Shown: positions 1 to 6,093 of the stretch, one piece after another
Position numbering within the stretch: the stretch's first letter is position 1
How the letters are laid out: every line of letters starts with the position of its first letter
From: Flavisolibacter sp.
Lineage (GTDB): Bacteria; Bacteroidota; Bacteroidia; Chitinophagales; Chitinophagaceae
Length of the DNA stretch: 6,725 nt
Assembly: GCA_013695175.1 (NCBI GenBank)
Contig: JACDAZ010000441.1
Location: forward strand, 1 to 6,725
Direction of reading: 5' to 3'
Made by a program: the position numbers and the translations under genes
Notes under the pieces: generated by a model
Told to the model about the DNA's origin: nothing
Databases searched by the model: none
What the model saw: only the letters and a program-made list of their open reading frames with translations

Positions 1-5
1 CACAT

Positions 6-34
6 AAAAAAACATGCTTGTAAAAAGCATGTTT
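6..34 (-). terminator. Rho-independent terminator of the large outer-membrane protein gene
   Basis: A perfect 10-bp inverted repeat (AAACATGCTT at 10-19, AAGCATGTTT at 25-34) encloses a 5-nt loop. Read on the minus strand, the second arm runs into an uninterrupted run of seven T (positions 12 to 6). It lies 17 nt past the stop codon of the minus-strand gene, where an intrinsic terminator is expected. The plus-strand reading has no T-run after the stem, so it appears to act in one direction only. Confidence 0.85.
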
Positions 35-51
35 CAAAAAATGATGCTGTA

Positions 52-3000
52 TTACCAACCCGGCACAAAATTTAATCCGAAGTTGGCATTTTTAAATCCT
101 CCATTTTGCCATGGTATGGCATAGTAAGGTTCAAGAATTACATAACCAAATAAATTTACTCTTAAAGAAATACCACTACTTAAAATAAACTTAGATTCAC
201 TTGGTACCTGGCTGTCCCTATTTGTTACAAAACCATTATAACCACCCCAGGCAATTCCACCATCTGTAAATAAATTCAATTCAGAAAATAAAAATTTTGA
301 TTTAAAAACAGAAAGTCTTTCAGGACCAGTAAATGGTAATCTTAGTTCCGCATTTGCAACATACATCTGGCTTCCAATAAGATCATTTATTCCCAAACCT
401 GTTGTTGTTCCCTGGTTTGTAAAAGACCTCGCATCATAACCCCTTACTAAGAAAGGATATCCAATATATAAAGGAGGTAAAGTACCGTTCTCAGCATCTT
501 TACCAAACCTTCCCATATACATATTACGTGTTGCAAATGTAACAGGTGCGGCTCTGAAATATTTACGATAGTCACCCAACAAACTGCTCATATTCACTAC
601 TCCTAAATATTGACCGGCTTCAAATCTAAATCTGTGTCCTGCTAACGGTGATGCTACTCCGAAATTAGAATTATCCCCAACAAAAGCAAGATAGCCCTGT
701 CCTAAATTAAAGCCGCTTGGTGTAGGCAGTTTTTCTCTATCATCACCAACAAAATTGTACGTAGCAGGGTTGTTGGGTTGGATGAAAGTATAATAATCGG
801 AATACCGGTCCAGCCTGTAATAATACCTTGAAAAAGAGGTTCCTGCCTCAAAACGCCTGATTTGTGAAAAAGGATAAGATGCAAATAATGATACCTGTGT
901 TTCAAATGTTCTTAATAAATCCAGGGAATAACGTACAACATCAACCGAATTACCATCCCTGTCCTGCAGTGAATCAAGTCCTAAACTTTCACCACCGGAT
1001 AAATAAGGAACATGAGATATAGCTGCACCCCAGTTTAGCCTGTTTGCCTGGTTTAAGTAAGCAAACTGGCCTCCGAAATCATAAATTTCACCATTAAGTG
1101 AAAGAGCACCAAACAACTGATTGTTACCAAGTATATCACTGAAAATGCCTGCTACTCCACCGGCCATGCCACCACCAAAGCGGCCAACAGCTGCACCCAT
1201 ACCTGTATTACTTACATAATCTAATTTAAACTGTGGTTTGTATGGCACTTCAACAAACGCAGTTTCCGGCATTACTGTAGATGGAAGATTTTCCAATTGT
1301 CTATTCACAATATCTTCTTTTGAACGAACAGTTGGAGGTAAGATGGCCGGTTGCATAGCAACATCACCTTCATTTATTGCTCTTGTTCCTAATGTATTAC
1401 TGCTGGCAGCATAAATAGTATAGGTGTCATTACTATAATGTGAGAATACCACTTTATCGGTTTGCCTGGAAGCACTTATTGCCGGTGAATACATGGTGAT
1501 ACCAGTGATACCGGTATAAAGATTTGTTAACTGGTTAAGCCCTTTTGTACTGATGTTGTAGGAGTACATATTTCTAAATCCATCCCTGTCAGAAAGAAAA
1601 TAAATTAAATTATTATCTGAAGCAAAAACAGGATTAAGATTATTGGCACCACTAAAGAAATTCAATTGAGTTACTGCTCCTGTTTCAACATTTAATAAAG
1701 CCAGGTTATGCCAGAATTTATGTTGAATATGATTATTGCCTATGCTTAACCTGTCTGTTGAAAAAACAATCCATTTTCCATCCGGAGAAAAAGATGGCTG
1801 CAGGTCAGAATAACGATCATTAGTTAATCTTCTAACTGAATTGTTATTTAAGTTAAAAGCATATAAATCGCTTTGACCATCTACCAAACCGGTTACAACT
1901 ATGGTGGAGCCATCGGGCGACCATGCTGGATTGCTTATGGCAGATACACCCGGAATATTTATTTCTCTGTTTATTCTTCCATTATCTGCCCCTGCTAATA
2001 CCAATGAATTTCGACCCTTTGCAAATGCTACAAATGCAACCTGCCTGCTATCCGGCGACCAGGCCACTGCAGACTCAAAAGAACTGTATTCATCAATATG
2101 TGATCCTCGATTTTTTGAACTAACTTTTCTTATATTATCACCGGTTTCTGCATCGGCAACAAAAAGATCAATACTAAAAAGACTTTTTTCTGTCCAGAAA
2201 GCTATTTTTTTCCCATCCGGACTTAGAGAAGGTACAATATTCAATTCGCCTGCATTTCGTTTTGTAATAACAGCTGTACCGGGTGGAGTTAATGAAGTTG
2301 TAGTTTGATAATTACCATAAGCAGTCCTGATTGCTTCCTTCCATTTTTTCGAAAATTCTTTAGCATCTATATTTAAAGTATTTTTTATAGCTTTTTCATA
2401 ACCAACTCTTGCTGTTTCTATAAATAATTTGCGGATAACAGTATCGCCGTAGACACCTGTAGTATAAGCCCAGAACGCTTGTCCCCAACGATAAGGAAAA
2501 TATTCGTTTGGCTTATTGGTCAGATCCTTTAACGTTGGAAGTTTGTTATTGGCTAATGAGCTTCTAAGCCAGATTGCTGTATGAGCATCCTGCGAACCAA
2601 TAGACATATATTCTGCTAAACCCTCAACCATCCAAAGTGGAATATTTCCCATAGCCTGCAGATTGAATGTATCCAGTATCATGTGGTACTGAAAAGCATG
2701 CACAAGTTCATGGCCTAATACGTGATCTGTTTGTGCATTAGACTCCATAAAAGGCATGATCACCCTGTTTTTCAGTGCTTCGGTTACACCCCCGGTGCTT
2801 ACACCTATTTGCCCCTGAATGGTACGTGTTTGCTGGAAGTCTGCATGATTATTATAAAGGATGAAAGGATTTTTTTGAGTGAATGTATCTCTGAATATGC
2901 GCTGATGCATATTATACCACTGCTCTGTTTGCTGCAAAAAACGATTACGCGTGGTTGTATTATCTACATAATGGTGCAATTCAAAATGTGGCGATTGCAG

Positions 3001-3138
3001 CACCCTGAAATCAAGTTTTTTATAATTGACTTTGTTCCTGCCAAAATATTGAGCCTGTACAGGCAAAAAAGATGAAATAAATATGATTAAAAAAATATAA
3101 ACTACGGAGTTTGGGTATAAAGTTTTACAGGTGCGCAT
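52..3138 (-). CDS. Exported metallopeptidase-like / TolB-propeller / Omp85-type barrel protein
   Basis: This is a 1028-aa three-part envelope protein. Residues 1-29 form a signal peptide: a hydrophobic core followed by VQA, with likely cleavage before Gln30. Residues about 40-275 resemble gluzincin-type peptidases (peptidase MA-like). They contain HELVH at 143-147 and, 25 residues later, EGLAEY (172-177), whose Glu172 is a plausible third zinc ligand. Residues about 290-600 carry TolB/PD40 beta-propeller repeats with SPDG-type signatures near 306, 361, 407 and 451, plus degenerate ones near 506 and 552. Residues about 640-1028 look like an Omp85/BamA-family barrel. They contain an LVRGY motif (897-901, compare the L6 VRGF/Y motif), an ELRLPF strand (931-936) and a terminal aromatic residue (Trp1028) typical of outer-membrane barrels. 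The ATG at 3138 is the only start that preserves the signal peptide. It is probably anchored in the outer membrane with the other domains in the periplasm. Its substrate and true function are unknown, and peptidase activity is inferred only from the motif. It is transcribed alone and divergently from the carboxylase gene. Confidence 0.85.
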   Translation of the reverse strand: MRTCKTLYPNSVVYIFLIIFISSFLPVQAQYFGRNKVNYKKLDFRVLQSPHFELHHYVDNTTTRNRFLQQTEQWYNMHQRIFRDTFTQKNPFILYNNHADFQQTRTIQGQIGVSTGGVTEALKNRVIMPFMESNAQTDHVLGHELVHAFQYHMILDTFNLQAMGNIPLWMVEGLAEYMSIGSQDAHTAIWLRSSLANNKLPTLKDLTNKPNEYFPYRWGQAFWAYTTGVYGDTVIRKLFIETARVGYEKAIKNTLNIDAKEFSKKWKEAIRTAYGNYQTTTSLTPPGTAVITKRNAGELNIVPSLSPDGKKIAFWTEKSLFSIDLFVADAETGDNIRKVSSKNRGSHIDEYSSFESAVAWSPDSRQVAFVAFAKGRNSLVLAGADNGRINREINIPGVSAISNPAWSPDGSTIVVTGLVDGQSDLYAFNLNNNSVRRLTNDRYSDLQPSFSPDGKWIVFSTDRLSIGNNHIQHKFWHNLALLNVETGAVTQLNFFSGANNLNPVFASDNNLIYFLSDRDGFRNMYSYNISTKGLNQLTNLYTGITGITMYSPAISASRQTDKVVFSHYSNDTYTIYAASSNTLGTRAINEGDVAMQPAILPPTVRSKEDIVNRQLENLPSTVMPETAFVEVPYKPQFKLDYVSNTGMGAAVGRFGGGMAGGVAGIFSDILGNNQLFGALSLNGEIYDFGGQFAYLNQANRLNWGAAISHVPYLSGGESLGLDSLQDRDGNSVDVVRYSLDLLRTFETQVSLFASYPFSQIRRFEAGTSFSRYYYRLDRYSDYYTFIQPNNPATYNFVGDDREKLPTPSGFNLGQGYLAFVGDNSNFGVASPLAGHRFRFEAGQYLGVVNMSSLLGDYRKYFRAAPVTFATRNMYMGRFGKDAENGTLPPLYIGYPFLVRGYDARSFTNQGTTTGLGINDLIGSQMYVANAELRLPFTGPERLSVFKSKFLFSELNLFTDGGIAWGGYNGFVTNRDSQVPSESKFILSSGISLRVNLFGYVILEPYYAIPWQNGGFKNANFGLNFVPGW

Positions 3139-3351
3139 ATAATAAAGTTTTCATTTTTCACTGCTACCAATATTGCAAGAATTGAACCATAGAAGAAGTG
3201 ATCAATACATTGCTGTAGCATTACTATTAACGCTTTGTATAACAAATGCATTATATTCTCAAATAATCTTTAACATTAGCTACAAACCACCTTTTTTACT
3301 TATCAATGCAGGAGTACAAAAAGAAATATTACAGCCCCTATCTTTGTTTTC
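3139..3351. promoter_or_regulatory. Divergent intergenic region with possible promoters for both flanking genes
   Basis: This 213-bp AT-rich gap lies between two genes transcribed away from each other, so promoters for both must lie here or inside the genes. On the minus strand I see no convincing TTG/TAnnTTTG pair before the start at 3138. On the plus strand the only good match is the -7-like element just before 3352, listed separately. An open frame with a TTG start (3173-3355) crosses the gap but is weakly supported. I found no strong hairpin or riboswitch-like structure. Confidence 0.5.
3339..3346 (+). promoter_or_regulatory. Possible Bacteroidota -7 promoter element (TATCTTTG)
   Basis: TATCTTTG matches the Bacteroidota housekeeping -7 consensus TAnnTTTG exactly. 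It ends 5 nt before the ATG at 3352, so transcription from it would start at or next to the start codon and give a leaderless or nearly leaderless mRNA. Against it, no clear TTG-type -33 element is visible about 20 nt upstream, and an 8-base motif can occur by chance. Confidence 0.35.
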
Positions 3352-4977
3352 ATGAGTACAGAGAACATAAAAAATGGAGAGCTGCAAAAACTAATTGATA
3401 TAAGAAATGAGAGACTTCAAAAAATTTTTGAAGGAGGAGGAAAGAAATCGATAGCCAAACAAAAGGAAAGAAATAAACTCACAGCCCGTGAACGTATAAA
3501 TTACCTGGTAGATAAAGGCTCATCTTTTATTGAAATAGGTGCTTTTGCAGGCTATGAAATGTATGAAGAACAGGGTGGATGCCCTGCAGGCGGCACAGTG
3601 GCAGGTGTGGGTTATGTGAGTGGCAGGCAGTGTGTTATTGTTGCTAACGATCAGACTGTAAAAGCCGGTGCATGGTTTCCTATTACCGGTAAAAAAAACC
3701 TGCGCATGCAGGAGATATCCATGCAAAATAACCTGCCTGTAATTTACCTTGTTGACAGTGCCGGTGTTTTTCTTCCTATGCAGGATGAGATTTTTCCGGA
3801 CAAAGAACATTTTGGAAGAATATTTTTTAACAATGCACAAATGAGTGCCCGCGGTATCAATCAAATTGCAGCCGTGATGGGTGCCTGTGTAGCCGGTGGA
3901 GCTTACCTGCCCATCATGAGCGATGAAGTGCTGATGGTGGAAGGTGCAGGTTCTATTTATTTAGCAGGGCCATATTTGGTAAAAGCAGCAATTGGTGAGG
4001 ATGTAGATACGGAAACCTTAGGTGGTGCTGTAACACATACCGAAATTTCAGGCATTGCAGATTATAAATTCAAAACTGAAGAAGAATGTCTTGACCAGGT
4101 AAAAAGGCTGATGGATAAACTGGGTGAAAAGGAAAATGCCGGATTTAACAGGCAAAAATCAAAAAAACCCAAATCTGACGTAGAAGATTTATACAATATT
4201 GTTTCCACCCAAAGCGTAAAGCCATACGATATGATGGAAGTGATAAAATGTATTGTTGATGAATCTGAGTTTGATCAATACAAAGAAGAATATGGTAAAA
4301 CAATTATTTGTGGATACGGTAGAATAGATGGGTGGGCTGTGGGTATAGTTGCCAATCAAAGAAAGATTGTAAAAAGCAAGAAAGGTGAAATGCAAATGGG
4401 TGGAGTTATTTATAATGACAGTGCAGATAAAGCTGCCCGTTTTATTTTAAATTGTAATCAAAAGAAAATACCACTTGTTTTTTTGCAGGATGTTACCGGA
4501 TTTATGGTAGGCAGTCGCAGTGAACATGCAGGCATTATAAAAGATGGCGCCAAGATGGTAAATGCAGTTGCAAATTCTGTTGTTCCAAAAATTACCATCA
4601 TTATTGGCAACTCCTATGGTGCCGGTAATTATGCTATGTGTGGTAAGGCTTATGATCCACGTTTTATATATGCATGGCCTACAGCAAAAATTGCGGTTAT
4701 GGGTGGAGAGCAGGCAGCAAAAACATTATTGCAGATACAGGTAGCTGCTATGAAATCAAAAGGTGAAGTGGTTTCGCAGGAAGATGAATCAAAATTGTTG
4801 AATGAAATTAAAGACAGGTACGAAAAGCAGACATCGCCATATTATGCTGCTGCACGGTTATGGGTAGACGCTATTATTGATCCTGTTGAAACAAGAACAG
4901 TAATTTCAGAGGGCATCCATGCGGCAAATCACAATCCAGTAATGCAAACACTACAAACCGGTGTTTTCCAGGTATAA
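3352..4977 (+). CDS. Acyl-CoA carboxylase carboxyltransferase (beta) subunit, methylcrotonyl-CoA type
   Basis: This 541-aa protein has two crotonase-fold halves and transfers CO2 from carboxybiotin to an acyl-CoA. The N-terminal lead contains GGGKKSIAKQ and the family signature KLTARERI (42-49). The N half holds FAGYEMYEE (65-73), VDSAGVFLP (134-142), DKEHFGRIFF (150-159) and the AGGAY acyl-CoA/oxyanion motif (181-185). The C half holds FLQDVTGFMVG (377-387), GNSYGAGNYAMCG (419-431) and VMGGEQAA (449-456). The HFGRIF and MGGEQAA stretches favour the 3-methylcrotonyl-CoA carboxylase (leucine degradation) branch over propionyl-CoA carboxylase, and the length is normal for MccB. Related geranyl-CoA-type enzymes cannot be excluded. 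The biotin-carrying alpha subunit is not in this window. The ATG at 3352 is the only Met before the conserved core, and no Shine-Dalgarno sequence precedes it. The first flanking repeat copy begins only 6 nt after its stop codon. Confidence 0.93.
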   Translation: MSTENIKNGELQKLIDIRNERLQKIFEGGGKKSIAKQKERNKLTARERINYLVDKGSSFIEIGAFAGYEMYEEQGGCPAGGTVAGVGYVSGRQCVIVANDQTVKAGAWFPITGKKNLRMQEISMQNNLPVIYLVDSAGVFLPMQDEIFPDKEHFGRIFFNNAQMSARGINQIAAVMGACVAGGAYLPIMSDEVLMVEGAGSIYLAGPYLVKAAIGEDVDTETLGGAVTHTEISGIADYKFKTEEECLDQVKRLMDKLGEKENAGFNRQKSKKPKSDVEDLYNIVSTQSVKPYDMMEVIKCIVDESEFDQYKEEYGKTIICGYGRIDGWAVGIVANQRKIVKSKKGEMQMGGVIYNDSADKAARFILNCNQKKIPLVFLQDVTGFMVGSRSEHAGIIKDGAKMVNAVANSVVPKITIIIGNSYGAGNYAMCGKAYDPRFIYAWPTAKIAVMGGEQAAKTLLQIQVAAMKSKGEVVSQEDESKLLNEIKDRYEKQTSPYYAAARLWVDAIIDPVETRTVISEGIHAANHNPVMQTLQTGVFQV

Positions 4978-4983
4978 AGCAAC

Positions 4984-5026
4984 AGCTCCGTAGGAGCGAC
5001 ATGTTATAAATGCTCCGTAGGAGCGA
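4984..5026 (+). repeat. Two hairpin repeat copies upstream of the transposase
   Basis: There are two copies of the 15-nt core GCTCCGTAGGAGCGA, at 4985-4999 and 5012-5026, spaced 27 bp apart. Each core holds a 5-bp perfect stem (GCTCC/GGAGC) around a GTA loop. The first copy continues into CAT as the downstream copies do; the second diverges to TAT. They follow the carboxylase stop codon closely but lack the T-run of an intrinsic terminator. They are more GC-rich than the surrounding DNA. Confidence 0.9.
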
Positions 5027-5049
5027 TATAAACAATAAGACATCAATAA

Positions 5050-5508
5050 ATGCCAAACACCTATTCACAATTATATATTCAGATAGTATTTGCTGTAAAA
5101 GGAAGGAAACATTTTATAAAAGAATCTATCCGTGAAGAAGTTCAGAAATATATCACGGGTATTGTTAGCAATAAAGGTCAAAAAGTTTTAGCCATTTATT
5201 CCATGCCAGATCATATACATATATTAATCAGCATGAGTCCTGATTGTAAAATTTCTGACCTGGTACGGGATATAAAAGCAAATTCATCATCTTTTGTCCA
5301 GGAAAAAATATCTATGTCATCCTTCAGATGGCAGGAAGGGTATGGTGCTTTTTCATATGCAAAATCACAAATTGATAATGTAGTTAATTATATATTGAAT
5401 CAGCAAAACCACCATAAACAAAAAACCTTTAAAGAGGAATATGTAGATTTCTTAAACAATCTTGATATAATTTATAAAGAAGAATATCTTTTTGAATTCT
5501 ACCAATAG
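5050..5508 (+). CDS. tnpA: IS200/REP-associated type HUH (Y1) transposase
   Basis: This 152-aa protein has the length and motifs of the Y1_Tnp (IS200-like, PF01797-type) fold. The HUH metal-binding motif is the HIH of MPDHIHIL (His55, His57). The catalytic helix is VNYILNQ, with Tyr114 as the nucleophile and Gln118 as the likely third metal ligand, matching the Y-x3-Q spacing of IS200/IS605 TnpA. Conserved flanks include LVRDIKANSS (71-80), WQEGYGAFSY (94-103) and HHKQKTFKEEY (121-131), typical of the small transposases common in Bacteroidota. These enzymes cut and join single-stranded DNA at subterminal hairpins. All active-site residues are present, so the gene looks intact. The ATG at 5050 starts a normal N-terminus (PNTYSQLYIQIVFAVKGR), with no Shine-Dalgarno sequence. 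No TnpB or other cargo accompanies it. The stop codon TAG is the first three bases of the downstream repeat array. Confidence 0.92.
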   Translation: MPNTYSQLYIQIVFAVKGRKHFIKESIREEVQKYITGIVSNKGQKVLAIYSMPDHIHILISMSPDCKISDLVRDIKANSSSFVQEKISMSSFRWQEGYGAFSYAKSQIDNVVNYILNQQNHHKQKTFKEEYVDFLNNLDIIYKEEYLFEFYQ

Positions 5509-5605
5509 CTCCGTAGGAGCGACATATTAATAGCTCCGTAGGAGCGACATGTTCATAGCTCCGTAGGAGCGACATATTAATAGCTCCGTAGGAGCGGCAT
5601 ATTAA
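5506..5605 (+). repeat. Four-unit tandem hairpin array, exact 25-bp period
   Basis: Units at 5506-5530, 5531-5555, 5556-5580 and 5581-5605 each begin TAGCTCCGTAGGAGCG. Units 1 and 3 are identical. Unit 2 ends ATGTTCA where units 1 and 3 end ATATTAA, and unit 4 has GGCAT for GACAT. Every unit can form the 5-bp GCTCC/GGAGC hairpin with a GTA loop. Each GGAGC can also pair with the GCTCC of the next unit across a 12-nt loop, so alternative folds exist. The array begins inside the transposase stop codon and ends 5 nt before the rnhA ATG, so it forms the whole spacer between the two genes. Confidence 0.95.
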
Positions 5606-5610
5606 TTATT

Positions 5611-6093
5611 ATGAAGATAACCATGTATACAGATGGATCGTCAAGAGGAAATCCCGGACCGGGTGGTTATGGAACCATCTTAATGAGTGGAAGTTTATAT
5701 AAAGAATTCTCCAAAGGATACCGTCTTACTACAAACAACAGGATGGAATTAATGGCAGTGATTGCCGGACTGGAAGCATTAAAAAAAGAAAAGATGGATG
5801 TTACTATCTATTCAGACAGTCAATATATTGTAAAAGCCGTTAAAGAAGGATGGCTGAATAACTGGATCAGGACCAACTTTGCAAAAGGCAAAAAAAATAA
5901 AGATCTGTGGCTGCATTTTTACGAGCTTTCAAAAAAACATAATCTTCTGTTTGTTTGGGTAAAAGGGCATGCAGAAAATAAATATAATAATCGATGTGAT
6001 GAATTAGCCACCGAAGCGGCAGATGGTTCAAACTTTGATGTTGATGAAGGATATGAGCAGGAGCAAAATTCTCTTTTCAATCCCTCTTTATGA
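5611..6093 (+). CDS. rnhA: Ribonuclease HI
   Basis: This 160-aa enzyme cleaves the RNA strand of RNA-DNA hybrids (R-loops, replication primers) in the cytoplasm. The fold's landmarks are in order: YTDGSSRGNPGPGGYG (6-21), TTNNRMELMA (40-49), IYSDSQY (66-72), a basic handle-like region WLNNWIRTNFAKGKKNKDLW (81-100), and VWVKGHA (115-121) followed by RCDELA (128-133). The catalytic carboxylates Asp8, Glu46, Asp69 and Asp130 and the assisting His120 are all present, so it should be active. It is close to the E. coli enzyme in length, with a short acidic/polar tail after about residue 140. The ATG at 5611 is the natural start. No Shine-Dalgarno sequence lies at normal spacing; the nearest GGAG (5591-5594) is 16 nt upstream inside the last repeat hairpin. 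The gene overlaps the next one by 4 nt (ATGA), which suggests translational coupling. Confidence 0.96.
   Translation: MKITMYTDGSSRGNPGPGGYGTILMSGSLYKEFSKGYRLTTNNRMELMAVIAGLEALKKEKMDVTIYSDSQYIVKAVKEGWLNNWIRTNFAKGKKNKDLWLHFYELSKKHNLLFVWVKGHAENKYNNRCDELATEAADGSNFDVDEGYEQEQNSLFNPSL

Larger units (their letters stand above)
4984..5605 (+). mobile_element. RAYT/IS200-like transposase module bracketed by hairpin repeats
   Basis: A single small Y1 transposase gene is flanked by two upstream and four downstream copies of one palindromic repeat, all in the same orientation. The arrangement resembles REP-associated tyrosine transposases, whose genes sit next to the short hairpin repeats they are thought to act on. 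The core also contains GTAG, the tetranucleotide typical of REP elements. The exact ends cannot be set from one sequence, because IS200-type transposition leaves no target duplication; the limits given are the outermost repeats. The module almost exactly fills the gap between the carboxylase gene and rnhA. Confidence 0.7.

Noticed and set aside
1901..2308. 135-codon plus-strand open frame inside the large minus-strand gene
   Set aside because: It lies wholly antisense to the propeller-coding region and its translation shows no family resemblance; it is a shadow of the real gene's codon pattern.
2722..3075. 117-codon plus-strand open frame antisense to the peptidase-like domain
   Set aside because: It overlaps the strongly supported minus-strand gene, including the HELVH-coding region, and has no recognisable domain.
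3520..3864. 114-codon minus-strand open frame within the carboxylase gene
   Set aside because: It is antisense to highly conserved carboxyltransferase sequence and has no supporting motif.
4984..5026. Repeat hairpins after the carboxylase gene as an intrinsic terminator
   Set aside because: The stem is only 5 bp and is followed by GACAT/GATAT rather than a T-run; the same element occurs six times, including directly in front of rnhA.
5506..5605. Short regularly spaced repeats as a CRISPR array
   Set aside because: The whole 25-bp unit repeats, including the part that would be spacer (only 1-3 changes between units), and no cas genes are present. It is a tandem repeat, not repeat-spacer.
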